Positions 26,373-36,010 are shown, numbered from the stretch's first letter. The stretch: DNA of 64,000 bases from Nostoc commune NIES-4072 (GCF_003113895.1 NZ_BDUD01000001.1:2758712-2822711); one strand, 5' to 3'. Numbers and translations: made by a program. Notes: generated by a model not told the origin, from the sequence alone.

Positions 26373-27054
26373 GTTTACCTGCCTGTTTTAAAACATTTAT
26401 TTAATGAGAAACAACCTTTTTTGCTCAGAAGCTTGTTAATATTAAGTTATTAAAATAAAACTTAACAGAGAGATTAAAAAATTATAGTTTAGTTGATTAA
26501 AATAATATTTTTTATAAATTTATTAGTTGGTCGATATAGATATTTTAAAATTCACGATAAATAAATAATATAAAACAAGTTAATTATAGCTTAAGTTGTT
26601 TTTGTATGATTTTTATAATGATATTATTTGATTTAAAGTTTTAAAAGAATAGTAAAATTACCGAAATTAATCATATAGCGTTTTCAAGCACCTGAGATAT
26701 TCAATATATTCAGTGTAAAAAACATGTTTATTGGTATATATTTTAACTAGTTAATTAAATAAAAGCATGGTAACTGAAAGAACATTTGTACTGCTATGTA
26801 AGTCATCCTAAAAGCCGCACTCATAATCCCAATGCACCCTTGAGGTGTAGTCTCAGTCAAATTCAGCGTTAGGATCTAAAATAGCTTTATGATTTTTATG
26901 AGACGCATATTTGAAGTTATTTAGGTCTACTACCAAAAGATTCTCAAGTTTATTCTGGAACATAGTAAATGGTGAATCACCTTTAGGTGATTCGTGCAAT
27001 GCTGGTATTGAAAGTTGTTTCAGAGTCAAAGAAAGTGCAGGGAGATGAAAAAGT
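26373..27054. promoter_or_regulatory. Divergent AT-rich regulatory region
   Basis: No gene is visible in these 682 bases. They separate the histidine-kinase gene from the plus-strand operon starting at 27055 and must hold both promoters. A perfect 9-bp-arm palindrome (GAATCACCT-TT-AGGTGATTC, 26974-26993), 61 bp before the small gene at 27055, is a candidate operator or attenuator hairpin. Confidence 0.5.
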
Positions 27055-27264
27055 ATGGCTGAACATGTATTTCATGACCAACTGAGTTTAGAGGAACAAA
27101 CTGAAAAACTCGGAAAGCAAGCACTAAGCTTAGGTTTGATTCCCAGCTTTGTGGTACATTACTTTCCCGATACCTGGGTATTTTATATACCTAATGAAAG
27201 TCAATCAGAAGCGCTGACACCAGAAGAGGCATACTTTCGTTTAAAACAACTAGTTGAACAGTAG
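27055..27264 (+). CDS. Small acidic protein of unknown function
   Basis: The 69-aa protein (MAEHVFHDQLSLEEQTEKLG start) has a central FVVHYFPDTWVFYIPNES segment and an acidic helical tail. I do not recognise the family. It is preceded by an AGGGAGATG ribosome-binding region and lies 62 bp upstream of the receiver-reductase fusion on the same strand, so it is probably the first gene of that operon. Confidence 0.55.
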   Translation: MAEHVFHDQLSLEEQTEKLGKQALSLGLIPSFVVHYFPDTWVFYIPNESQSEALTPEEAYFRLKQLVEQ

Positions 27265-27326
27265 ATATTTTGATGACAAGTTTTGAACATAAGACTAGGC
27301 ACTGCAATTATCAAGTAACAGTAGTT

Positions 27327-28991
27327 ATGGCGAAACCTGCAATTTTAACCGTCGATGATGATCCAGAAGTGTTACAAGCGGTGTCAAGAGACTTGCGGCA
27401 TCAGTATGGCGATCGCTTCCGCATTGTCCGGGCAGATTCCGGTATTTCCGCTCTGGACGTGGTGCAGCAACTAAAATTGCACAATGAAGCAGTTGCTCTA
27501 TTTTTGGTTGATCAAAGAATGCCCCAAATGGGAGGTGTAGAGTTCCTTGAACAGGCGAAAGGTATCTTTCCTGATGCGAAACGTGCTTTGCTAACAGCTT
27601 ATGCAGATACGGATGCAGCCATTAAATCAATTAATAGTGCCAAACTTGATTACTACTTACTTAAGCCCTGGAATCCCCCAGAAGAGCGACTATATCCGGT
27701 TTTGGATGATTTGCTAGATGACTGGCTGGCTGGATTTCGCCCACCCTTTGAAGGTATTCGAGTCATTGGTAATCGCTGGTCACCTTTTTCCCATCAGGTG
27801 AAAGACTTCCTAGCGCGTAACCAGATTCCATACAACTGGTTAGATATTGAACTAGAGCCAGAAGCAGCAAAATTAGTAGAATACGCACAAGCTGATGGCA
27901 GACAACAATTGCCCCTGGTACTGTTTCCCGATGGTTCCCGATTAATCCAACCATCTAATTTAGAGATTGCTGCCAAAATTGGATTGCAAACCCAGGCAGA
28001 GCGACCCTTCTATGATTTGGCGATCGTGGGTGGTGGGCCTGCCGGACTAGCCGCCGCCGTCTATGGCGCTTCGGAGGGATTGAGTACAGTCTTAATTGAG
28101 CGTGAGGCTCCGGGCGGACAAGCAGGCACGAGTTCACGCATTGAGAATTATTTAGGGTTTCCTGTTGGCTTGAGCGGCAGCGATTTGGCCAGGCGGGGAG
28201 TCACCCAGGCGCGGCGATTTGGGGTAGAAATTCTCACTCCTCAAGTAGTCACCGGAGTTAAGCTGCAAGATCCTTATCGGGTTCTGCAATTAGCGGACGG
28301 CAGCGAGATTAGTTGCCATGCACTTTTAGTTGCAACGGGTGTTTCCTACCGTTGGCTAAATGTCCCAGGAGCCAAGAAGCTTACAGGGGCAGGAATTTAT
28401 TACGGTGCTGCCATGACTGAAGCGATCACCTGTACCAATGAAGAGGTTTACTTGGTAGGTGGGGCTAATTCTGCCGGACAGGCAGCAATGCACTTTTCTA
28501 AGTATGCCAGCAAAGTAATCATGCTGGTACGGGGAGAATCACTATCATCGAGTATGTCGCAATATTTGATTGACCAAATTGCAGCTACTGCAAATATCAA
28601 AGTTTGCACGGGTTGCAATGTTGTGGAAGTGAAGGGAGATGAACATCTAGAAGAAATAGTGATTGCCCATGCCAAAACTGGACAAACTGAAACAGTGCCA
28701 GCGCGATCGCTTTTTATCTTCATCGGTGCTAGTCCCAAAACTGATTGGCTTGATGGGGTTATTCGGCGCGATACTCAGGGGTTTATCATCACAGGCCCCG
28801 ACTTGATGCATAATGGCAAATCTCCTCCAGGTTGGCCTTTGGAACGTTCTCCTTTCTTACTAGAATCTAACGTTCCTGGAATTTTTGCAGCCGGAGATGT
28901 GCGCTTTGGGTCAATTAAGCGGGTGGCATCCGGTGTGGGTGAGGGTTCGATTGCTATTCAATTCGTTCACCGCTATCTGAGCAATGTTTAG
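27327..28991 (+). CDS. Response-regulator/thioredoxin-reductase-like fusion lacking the CxxC
   Basis: From ATG 27327 the protein is 554 aa; an in-frame upstream ATG (27270) adds 19 unlikely residues. Residues about 1-125 are a receiver domain (TVDDDP, phospho-acceptor Asp in LFLVDQRMP, Lys in YYLLKPW). Residues about 140-225 resemble a glutaredoxin/thioredoxin-like domain without the CxxC (WSPFSHQ where CPYC is expected). Residues about 232-554 are an NTR-type flavin reductase with GGGPAGLAAAVYG and a NADPH motif (GGANSAGQAA). At the position of the redox-active CATC pair it reads YYGAAMTE, so it cannot be a conventional thioredoxin reductase. With the CNB-kinase 15 bp downstream it probably forms a redox-sensing two-component system. 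Confidence 0.85.
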   Translation: MAKPAILTVDDDPEVLQAVSRDLRHQYGDRFRIVRADSGISALDVVQQLKLHNEAVALFLVDQRMPQMGGVEFLEQAKGIFPDAKRALLTAYADTDAAIKSINSAKLDYYLLKPWNPPEERLYPVLDDLLDDWLAGFRPPFEGIRVIGNRWSPFSHQVKDFLARNQIPYNWLDIELEPEAAKLVEYAQADGRQQLPLVLFPDGSRLIQPSNLEIAAKIGLQTQAERPFYDLAIVGGGPAGLAAAVYGASEGLSTVLIEREAPGGQAGTSSRIENYLGFPVGLSGSDLARRGVTQARRFGVEILTPQVVTGVKLQDPYRVLQLADGSEISCHALLVATGVSYRWLNVPGAKKLTGAGIYYGAAMTEAITCTNEEVYLVGGANSAGQAAMHFSKYASKVIMLVRGESLSSSMSQYLIDQIAATANIKVCTGCNVVEVKGDEHLEEIVIAHAKTGQTETVPARSLFIFIGASPKTDWLDGVIRRDTQGFIITGPDLMHNGKSPPGWPLERSPFLLESNVPGIFAAGDVRFGSIKRVASGVGEGSIAIQFVHRYLSNV

Positions 28992-29006
28992 CTAAAAGGA
29001 GGTTAA

Positions 29007-30401
29007 TTGATGTTGTGTGTTGAGGAATTAATCAACTTAGACCCGTTTCAACAGCTTTCTAAAGAACAATTAGAGTGGGTTTGCGATCGCGCTCAAACAG
29101 TTGAACTCCCTGCTTCAGAAGTGTTGGCGCATGAGGGAGACCCTGGACGCGGTTTATTTATCTTAGTCAAAGGTAAAATGAATCTTACCCGCCGCAGTCA
29201 AGGAGTTGAAATTCCCATCGGGCAACATGAAGCCCCATCATTTTTTGGGGAAATTCCAGTCCTCACAGATGAACCTGTACCTGTGACAATCCGGGCATTG
29301 ACAGATTGCAACCTTTATGAGATTAAGGCAGAAGATTTTCGTAAACTGTTGCATGAATGTCGTGATTTTGAGCGGATGGTCTTTCGCATTATGGAACGTC
29401 GTATGCGGGGGCTAGAGTCCTTTATTCGTGGGCGCGAAAAGATGGCAGCTTTAGGGACACTTACCGCCGGTTTGGCTCATGAACTTAACAACCCAGCTTC
29501 AGCACTGGTTCGGACTTTAGGGGAAATGCCAGCCGCTATCCTAGAGCTACAACGAATGAATTTAGTTTATGGGCAACGCAATGTTGAAGAAGCGCATACT
29601 CAAAACTGGTTGAGAGTCCGGGATCAGGGCTATGATGCGATTTTAAATAATCGTCTAGATCCGGTGACATTAAGCGATCGCGAAACGGTGTTGCTGGAAT
29701 GGTTAGAAGATTATGGCGTGAAGCAAGCATGGAAATTAGCCGAACCTTTAGCAGAAGGTGGTGTTGAGGTCGAAACCTTAGATAAGATGATGGAACGTTG
29801 GCGCAACGACGAGACTGAATTGCGAGAAATGGGATTGCACTGGCTATCGCTCTCATTTGAAGTCATGTCAATGATTAAACATGGTTTGCGAGGAGCCGAG
29901 AGGATTTCTGAACTTGTGCAAGCGATGAAGTCATATTCTTACCTCGATCAAGGCGTTCAGCAAGAAGTGAACGTGCATCAAGGTTTAGAAGATACATTGC
30001 GATTGTTTGTTCATAAACTCAAATGCGGCATCCAAGTGCAACGCAATTACGACCAACATCTTCCTAAAATCCTTGCTTATGGTAGCGAACTCAATCAGGT
30101 GTGGACGAACTTAATTGACAACGCCATTGATGCAATGGATGGTAAGGGATTGCTGGAAATTACAACACACCATTGCGATCGCTTTGCCCATATTGACATC
30201 ATCGATTCTGGTAGTGGAATTCCACCTGAAATTCAAACCCGCATTTTTGAACCTTTCTTTACCACTAAATCAGTGGGGCGTGGTTCAGGACTCGGTTTGG
30301 AAACCGTTCGCCGGATTGTAGAAAATCGCCATCATGGTACGCTCTCATTTGAGTCGCAGCCAGGTAGAACTTGTTTCACCATCCGCTTGCCTTCTTTCTA
30401 A
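29007..30401 (+). CDS. Cyclic-nucleotide-binding-domain histidine kinase
   Basis: The 464-aa protein has an N-terminal CRP-type cyclic nucleotide-binding fold (residues about 10-130, GLFILVKGKMNL, SFFGEIPVL), then a HisKA segment with AALGTLTAGLAHELNNPAS (His near 160), a helical linker and an HATPase domain (NLIDNAIDAMD, DSGSGIP, GSGLGLE). It is 15 bp downstream of the receiver-reductase fusion, with an AGGAGG site between, so the two are cotranscribed. The fusion protein is the likely phosphorylation partner. Whether the sensory domain binds cAMP, cGMP or nothing cannot be told from sequence. Confidence 0.88.
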   Translation: MMLCVEELINLDPFQQLSKEQLEWVCDRAQTVELPASEVLAHEGDPGRGLFILVKGKMNLTRRSQGVEIPIGQHEAPSFFGEIPVLTDEPVPVTIRALTDCNLYEIKAEDFRKLLHECRDFERMVFRIMERRMRGLESFIRGREKMAALGTLTAGLAHELNNPASALVRTLGEMPAAILELQRMNLVYGQRNVEEAHTQNWLRVRDQGYDAILNNRLDPVTLSDRETVLLEWLEDYGVKQAWKLAEPLAEGGVEVETLDKMMERWRNDETELREMGLHWLSLSFEVMSMIKHGLRGAERISELVQAMKSYSYLDQGVQQEVNVHQGLEDTLRLFVHKLKCGIQVQRNYDQHLPKILAYGSELNQVWTNLIDNAIDAMDGKGLLEITTHHCDRFAHIDIIDSGSGIPPEIQTRIFEPFFTTKSVGRGSGLGLETVRRIVENRHHGTLSFESQPGRTCFTIRLPSF

Positions 30402-30540
30402 AGCCTGCTTTCTCTATTTGTGCAAAACGTCTCTAACTGTTTGCTCATTCCAATAAACATGGGCTGCGTTTTTCCACGTACCAGCCATGTGCCTTTAGCT
30501 TAAGTGTACAATTATTAGCTTCAACAAATACTAATGTAAT

Positions 30541-31068
30541 ATGGTTATCAAACACCCTGTTTTTCTTGCACTGTTACCAGTCTCGATTATCTGTGTTAGT
30601 ACTCTTTCCGGCTCTACACTCCATTCACCTATATCAACAGCACTAGCACTGACCAAGGACAATCAAAAGTCCCCATCAATTATTTTCTTTCTCCCGAAGG
30701 AACGCCCTCAGCGTGGAGTCGGCTGGGAAATTACCACCACTTCCACCAAGGCAGAGATAGCCCTAGCAAAGCATTTGGTGAAGATAGGTGCGAAAGAATA
30801 CGTTGCTTGGTGGTGTCCTCATTGCCACGAACAGAAGTTACTTTTTGGTAAAGAAGCCTACCAGATTATCAACGACAGCATTCAAGTTGAGTGCGACAAG
30901 AGAGGCATCAATCCTCATCCCGATTTATGTAAAGCTGCGAAAGTTCCTGGCTTTCCCACTTGGGTTATCAATGGACATGTTTATAGTGGCGTGCAAAACC
31001 TTAAGGATCTTGCGAAAGCTTCTGGCTACGAAGGAGATATGAACTTTCGTTACATGCAAAGCCAATAA
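30541..31068 (+). CDS. Exported thioredoxin-fold protein like the VKOR Trx domain
   Basis: The 175-aa protein begins with a hydrophobic signal or anchor (residues about 7-35). The C-terminal about 100 residues form a thioredoxin-like domain with active site WWCPHCHEQK (Cys92, Cys95), an extra Cys pair region (VECDKRG...DLCKAA) and the cis-Pro motif VPGFPTWVING. This closely resembles the thioredoxin domain fused to VKOR in cyanobacteria, which forms disulfides in the lumen or periplasm. Here the VKOR membrane domain is absent, so it may work with a separate VKOR. It lies downstream of a redox-type signalling operon. Confidence 0.75.
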   Translation: MVIKHPVFLALLPVSIICVSTLSGSTLHSPISTALALTKDNQKSPSIIFFLPKERPQRGVGWEITTTSTKAEIALAKHLVKIGAKEYVAWWCPHCHEQKLLFGKEAYQIINDSIQVECDKRGINPHPDLCKAAKVPGFPTWVINGHVYSGVQNLKDLAKASGYEGDMNFRYMQSQ

Positions 31069-31113
31069 AGAGTGTGTATTTGCTTTTTTAAATTTTTTAT
31101 CAAAAGTCCAAGC

Positions 31114-32009
31114 TCAACGAACAGCTTTCAAAGTATCGTAAAGTAGTTTGTAACGCTTAAAACCTGCTTCATACAAAGAATTTGCCTGTGGCTGTACTAC
31201 ATTATTATCTTGCGGTAATATCTTGAGTGCAGTTTCTAAATTGGGGTAAACACCAATCCCCACCATTGCTAAAATAGCTGCTCCGTAAGCAGCTCCTTCT
31301 TCGGCTTTGGGAGCTATGAGTTTGGTTTGCAAAATATCTGCCAAAATTTGTAACCAGATGTGAGAACGTGCGCCTCCACCGGTTGCTAAGAGTTGATCGA
31401 GGGGAGCGATCGCACTAATTACCTCCAACGCTGACCGCAAGCTAAATGCAACTCCCTCCAGTACAGCACGAGTTATATCTGCTGGTGTATGAGCTAATGA
31501 CAAATTCACCAAAGCACCGCGAGTATCTGGATCGAGGTGGGGACTGCGCTCTCCTGCGAGGTGCGGTAAAAATAGAACACCACGCGCACCAGGCTGCGAT
31601 CGCTCTGCCATATCCATCAGTTCGGTGTAAGATATACGCGGTGCAAATGTATCTCGATACCAACGCAGAGAACCACCTGCTGCTAGCGTCACTCCCAGCA
31701 GATGATAACCACCATCCACATGGCAGAATAAATGTACCCGACCTTCGGGATCGGGAATTGCGCGATCGCACGGTGCAAAGATTACTCCCGATGTCCGTTT
31801 AGCTGTTGAGTAACATCGAAGAGAGCATCCAAACTGGCTTCCACCCAATCCGATGAGTTCTGTTCCGTCCAACCGGGTTGTGGAGTTAACAGGGGATAGC
31901 TTCTGGTTGACTGAGCGATAACTTGCCCTTGCAGATTAACTGCGATCGCTCTTACTCCTCCTGTACCCAAGTCTAAGCCTATTACGATGTCAGTCAATTG
32001 CCCCTCCAA
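31114..32009 (-). pseudogene. xylB: FGGY sugar kinase (xylulokinase-type), internally deleted
   Basis: Two overlapping frames hold parts of one FGGY kinase. The 5' part (31782-32009, 75 codons) has the start [17 protein letters not shown] and WTEQN. The 3' part (within 31114-31872) has TSGVIFAPC, the ATP-site motif LATGGGARSHIW and EEGAAYGAAI. A family member is about 490-500 aa; here about 170 residues around the substrate site are missing. The join near 31793-31800, where GGACATCGGGAGT is shared by both frames, also shifts the frame. The kinase is therefore non-functional. It is the distal gene of the polyol operon and would have phosphorylated xylulose or fructose. Confidence 0.88.
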
Positions 32010-32326
32010 ATTATTAAGAATAGAAGCCGGAAATGAAATTTGCGTCTTGAAAAGTCTCAGCTTTAATCTCTCTTTAAGTTTTCTGTCACAATCGGGCTAG
32101 TGGTCTGTCTCATTTATTTTGAGGGGGTTGAGAAACGAACCGCAAAGGACGCAAAGAGCGCAAAGGAAGAAAAGTTAATACCAATTTGAAGAAGAATGCG
32201 ACAAATAGACCATTTGTAGAGACGCGATTCATCGCGTCTTTACCTGGAGATGTGTTGCAATCATCAATTTAAATGGTATAAAAATGAGTTAGCCCATCAT
32301 ATTTAATATGTTTGTGGTTCGTTCCC
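32010..32326. other. Intergenic region holding a MITE
   Basis: This lies between the broken kinase gene and the mannitol dehydrogenase gene. It holds a GCAAAG-type direct-repeat stretch (32140-32166) and the MITE copy listed separately at 32178-32279. No gene is visible. Confidence 0.6.
32178..32279. repeat. MITE-like dispersed repeat, copy 2
   Basis: Same element as 22436-22537: ends ATACCAATTT and AATGGTAT, inner perfect hairpin GACGCGAT-TC-ATCGCGTC, and about 102 bp in both copies. Confidence 0.85.
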
Positions 32327-33841
32327 TTACCTATCCGATTTAGTATGGTTGAGTACTAGTGTTTCTTTTGCTCCAAACTCATACAATCTATGTAAATGAT
32401 TCGTAACTGACTCAACAAAATGTGATGACTGGGACAAATCGCCAAAAATCTCAGTGAGGTTGAGCAATGGTTTGGCATCGCTGCCATTTAAATGAGCTAA
32501 TTGAGTCAGAGTACCTGCTATTGGGTCATCAATGGGAATGGTATTACCTTGGTCATCGTTTCCATTGAGGTAACGGAACCAAGCAGCAACCGTTAGGCTC
32601 ATGTATTCAATTGCTGCTCCTTGTTGCAGCGCATCACGAACTGACCCTAAAACAAATTTTGGCATTTTGGCGGAGCTATTGAGGCAAAGACGCGGCAGTT
32701 GATCCCGAATCTTAGGATTGGCAAAACGTTCAATTAAGGTCTTTTTATAATTATCTAAATCAATTCCAGGTACAGGTTGAAGTGTGGGCGTAACTTCTGC
32801 CATCAAATGATCGACGGCTTGCCGAATCAAGGGATCAGCCATGACTTCGTGGACGTATGTATAACCTGCCAAGGAGCCAAGATAGCCAATCAACAAGTGA
32901 CTGGCGTTGAGCAACCGGATTTTCATCATCTCGTAGGGATGAACATCACTGGTCATTTGAACGCCAACTGATTCCCAATTAGGTCTACCTGCGCTGAAAT
33001 TGTCTTCGACTACCCACTGAAGGAAGGGTTCGGTAACAACTGGAAAGGCATCATCAATGTTAAACTGTTCCGCCACCATTTTGATATCTGCTGGTGTGGT
33101 GGCGGGGGTAATGCGATCGACCATGCAGTTGGGAAAGGCCACCTGTTCAGCAACCCAATGCCCCAATTCTGGGTTTTGCATTTGGGCAAATGCGGTTAAC
33201 ATTTTGCGGGCAATATTGCCGTTACCTTGCAGATTGTCGCAGGACAATACAGTAAACGGTGCGATTCCTTGTTGACGGCGGCGATTAAGGGCTGCTGTCA
33301 AAAAGCCATATACTCCAATTGGCTCATCAGGATGCTGCAAATCGTACTGGATTGTCGGGTGATTGGCATCGAATTCACCGCTACCTTCAATGTAGTAGTA
33401 GCCGCCTTCGGTAATTGTAAGGGTAACAATGCGGCATTTGGGATCTGCTAAGGTGTCAATTACTGCTTGGCGATTATCTGGGGCAAACAGATATTCTGTA
33501 ATTGCTCCAATCACACGGGCGCGATCGCCTTCTGGGGATCTTTCAACTAAGGTATACAAACAATCTTGTGAATTCAGTGCATCCCGCATTCGTTTGTCGA
33601 ATTCCAGTAGCCCAACCCCGCAGATTCCCCATTCACTACCGGGATTTTGATGAAAGTAATTATCCAGGTATAACGCTTGATGTGCGCGATGGAACCCACC
33701 CACACCGATATGGACAATACCGTTAGTAATTTGGTGGCGATCGTAATTGGGTACGCGAATGTTATTTCCTAAATGAGACAGAGATGTTTCATTCAGCTTG
33801 ATTGCTGAGTCTGTGCTGATATTGCTGTTCATGGGATTCAT
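32327..33841 (-). CDS. mtlK: Mannitol 2-dehydrogenase (long-chain polyol dehydrogenase)
   Basis: The 504-aa protein belongs to the NAD-dependent mannitol dehydrogenase family. The N-terminal nucleotide-binding region contains HIGVGGFHRAHQALYLDN (about residues 43-60). The catalytic signature is MMKIRLLNASHLLIGYLG (about 307-324, with the active-site Lys and Asn). It oxidises mannitol to fructose (or arabitol to xylulose). Its start overlaps the end of the ABC ATPase gene by 53 bp (44 bp if Met4 is used), showing tight translational coupling in the polyol operon. Confidence 0.9.
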   Translation of the reverse strand: MNPMNSNISTDSAIKLNETSLSHLGNNIRVPNYDRHQITNGIVHIGVGGFHRAHQALYLDNYFHQNPGSEWGICGVGLLEFDKRMRDALNSQDCLYTLVERSPEGDRARVIGAITEYLFAPDNRQAVIDTLADPKCRIVTLTITEGGYYYIEGSGEFDANHPTIQYDLQHPDEPIGVYGFLTAALNRRRQQGIAPFTVLSCDNLQGNGNIARKMLTAFAQMQNPELGHWVAEQVAFPNCMVDRITPATTPADIKMVAEQFNIDDAFPVVTEPFLQWVVEDNFSAGRPNWESVGVQMTSDVHPYEMMKIRLLNASHLLIGYLGSLAGYTYVHEVMADPLIRQAVDHLMAEVTPTLQPVPGIDLDNYKKTLIERFANPKIRDQLPRLCLNSSAKMPKFVLGSVRDALQQGAAIEYMSLTVAAWFRYLNGNDDQGNTIPIDDPIAGTLTQLAHLNGSDAKPLLNLTEIFGDLSQSSHFVESVTNHLHRLYEFGAKETLVLNHTKSDR

Positions 33842-34946
33842 TCTGGGTTAGGTGGTGACGATGAACTTTGGGGATAGCTTCACCGTTGCGATCAAACAGA
33901 TGGCAAAGCTCACCATTAATGTAAATCGGAACGTAATCGTGCATGTTGGCTGGATTATCTCCGTCTGTTTGCACAACTATAGTTTCGCCACCCGCAATTT
34001 TGATGTAGAGAAAGGTTTCTCCGCCTAATCGTTCTACGACTAATACTTCACCATTCACGCTTGGGTTGCTTTGATCGAGCCGCAGATGTTCGGGACGAAT
34101 CCCTAATGTTGCTCTATCCCCAACTGAAAGGGTTTTGGGTTTTACCGGAATCGTTACGCTTGCGTCACCAGGGAGTCTGACTGTTGCTCCAGAGTCATTG
34201 ACGGCTGAAACTGTCACCGAAATAAAGTTCATTTTCGGTGAACCAATAAATCCAGCAACGAATAGATTGCGGGGATGGTGGTAAAGTTCCAGGGGAGAAC
34301 CCATTTGTTCGATGATGCCGCCCTGCAACACCACAATCTTGTCGGCAAGGGTCATTGCCTCAACTTGATCGTGGGTAACATAAATCATCGTGGCTTGTAA
34401 GCTGTCGTGTAAACTGGCAAGCTCAATCCGCATCTGCACCCGCAATGAAGCATCCAGGTTAGACAGTGGCTCATCAAACAAAAATACTTTGGGATTACGT
34501 ACCAAAGCACGACCGATCGCCACACGTTGCCGTTGTCCTCCTGATAGCTCTTTGGGCTTCCGGTTCAAAAGTGGCTCCAGTTGCAGAATGCGAGCGACTT
34601 CACGCGCCCTTTCATAACGCTGGGCTTTCTGCATACCCGCAAGCCGGAGGCTAAAGGCCATATTTTCTGCCACTGTCATGTGGGGATATAAGGCATAAGT
34701 TTGAAACACCATTGCTAAACCACGTTTATCGGGTGGCACATCATTGACTTTTTGTCCATCAATGAGTAGATCGCCGGAGGAAATTTCTTCTAGTCCAGCA
34801 ATCATGCGGAGTAAGGTTGATTTTCCACAGCCGGAGGGGCCAACGAAAACCACAAATTCGCGATCGCCCACATCGAGATCAATGCCTTTGATAATCTCTG
34901 TGTCAGCATAGGTTTTATGGATATTTCTTAAAGCAACTGTTGACAT
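33789..34946 (-). CDS. smoK: Polyol ABC transporter ATP-binding protein (SmoK/MalK family)
   Basis: The 385-aa ATPase has Walker A GPSGCGKST (about residues 37-45), signature LSGGQRQRVAIGRAL, Walker B VFLFDEPLSNLD and switch VTHDQ. The C-terminal OB-type regulatory domain (LGIRPEHLRL) is typical of the carbohydrate uptake CUT1 family. It powers import by the SmoF/SmoG permeases with the SmoE binding protein. The C-terminal 20 residues overlap the mtlK start region. Confidence 0.9.
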   Translation of the reverse strand: MSTVALRNIHKTYADTEIIKGIDLDVGDREFVVFVGPSGCGKSTLLRMIAGLEEISSGDLLIDGQKVNDVPPDKRGLAMVFQTYALYPHMTVAENMAFSLRLAGMQKAQRYERAREVARILQLEPLLNRKPKELSGGQRQRVAIGRALVRNPKVFLFDEPLSNLDASLRVQMRIELASLHDSLQATMIYVTHDQVEAMTLADKIVVLQGGIIEQMGSPLELYHHPRNLFVAGFIGSPKMNFISVTVSAVNDSGATVRLPGDASVTIPVKPKTLSVGDRATLGIRPEHLRLDQSNPSVNGEVLVVERLGGETFLYIKIAGGETIVVQTDGDNPANMHDYVPIYINGELCHLFDRNGEAIPKVHRHHLTQNESHEQQYQHRLSNQAE

Positions 34947-35149
34947 AAAATGTTTCCATTAATGAGTTTAAGTTTTTCTCACGCACAGACGTAGAGGTGC
35001 AACATTTAATTAATTCGTAGCAAATTCTCTGCGTACCTTTGCGCTTACCTCTGCGCCCCTACCCTTCGGGAACGCCAAGGGCGAATGCGTTTAAATTTAA
35101 AACCTCAATTCGCCAAGATTTTACGCAAAGCTGTAAGAGTGCCTGCCTT

Positions 35150-35971
35150 CTACTTCACAGCACCAAAAGTCAGACCCCGCACTAACTGTCGTTGACTCAG
35201 CCAACCAAAAATAAGGATGGGTGCGATCGCTAGTGTTGATGCTGCCGAAAGTTTTGCCCAAAATAATCCTTGAGGGCTGGAGAATGAAGCAATAAAGGCT
35301 GTAAGTGGGGCGGCATCTGCTGTTGTCAAGTTTAAGCTCCAAAATGCTTCGTTCCATGACAAAATAATCGAAAGCAAGGCAGTGGATGCAATTCCGGGTA
35401 CTGCTAATGGCAACAACACATGCACAAGTTCTTGCTGTGTGGTTGCTCCATCCATGCGATCGGCTTCGAGAATTTCTTTGGGAACTTCTTTAAAGAAGCT
35501 GTAAATCATCCAGACGACGATGGGCAAATTAATCAGGGTATAAATAATAATCAAACCGATGTGAGTATCCAGCAGTCCGGCGTTGCGACACAAAATGTAG
35601 ATTGGTACTAGCACACCAACGGGTGGCAGCATTTTGGTGGACAGCATCCAGAGTAAAGTGCCCTTGGTGCGTTTGGTTGGGAAAAATGCCATTGCATAAG
35701 CGGCAGGTACGGCAAGCAGCAGCGCAACTATAGTCGATCCCAGGGAAATCGCTACGCTGTTAAACGCATAATTGAAATAATTTGCCCGGTCTTGGATGGC
35801 AATATAATTCTCCAATGTCGGGCGGAAAAACAACTCAGGGGGAGTTGAAACTGCCGCTACTTCAGTTTTGAAACTGGTAAGAAACATCCAGAAAATTGGA
35901 AAAAACAATATGCAGGCAGCAAGCCAGCCGAGCAATGTCCATAGCCAAATCTTCGAGGTTTTACGTGCCAT
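35150..35971 (-). CDS. smoG: Polyol ABC transporter permease (SmoG type)
   Basis: The 273-aa inner-membrane protein has six hydrophobic helices and the EAA cytoplasmic loop (ILEADRMDGATTQQELVHVL, about residues 163-182) that contacts the ATPase. It is one of two permeases of a CUT1 sugar/polyol importer; its counterpart smoF lies 101 bp upstream. A 203-bp gap with dispersed repeats separates it from smoK. Confidence 0.88.
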   Translation of the reverse strand: MARKTSKIWLWTLLGWLAACILFFPIFWMFLTSFKTEVAAVSTPPELFFRPTLENYIAIQDRANYFNYAFNSVAISLGSTIVALLLAVPAAYAMAFFPTKRTKGTLLWMLSTKMLPPVGVLVPIYILCRNAGLLDTHIGLIIIYTLINLPIVVWMIYSFFKEVPKEILEADRMDGATTQQELVHVLLPLAVPGIASTALLSIILSWNEAFWSLNLTTADAAPLTAFIASFSSPQGLFWAKLSAASTLAIAPILIFGWLSQRQLVRGLTFGAVK

Positions 35972-35976
35972 AATGC

Positions 35977-36010
35977 TAATTCGTAATTCGTAATTCGTAA
36001 TTCGTAATTA
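35977..36010. repeat. Heptanucleotide tandem repeat TAATTCG
   Basis: Four copies of TAATTCG plus TAATTA sit just upstream of the smoG start, between the two permease genes. It is STRR-type, as at 37070 and 56144. Confidence 0.85.
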
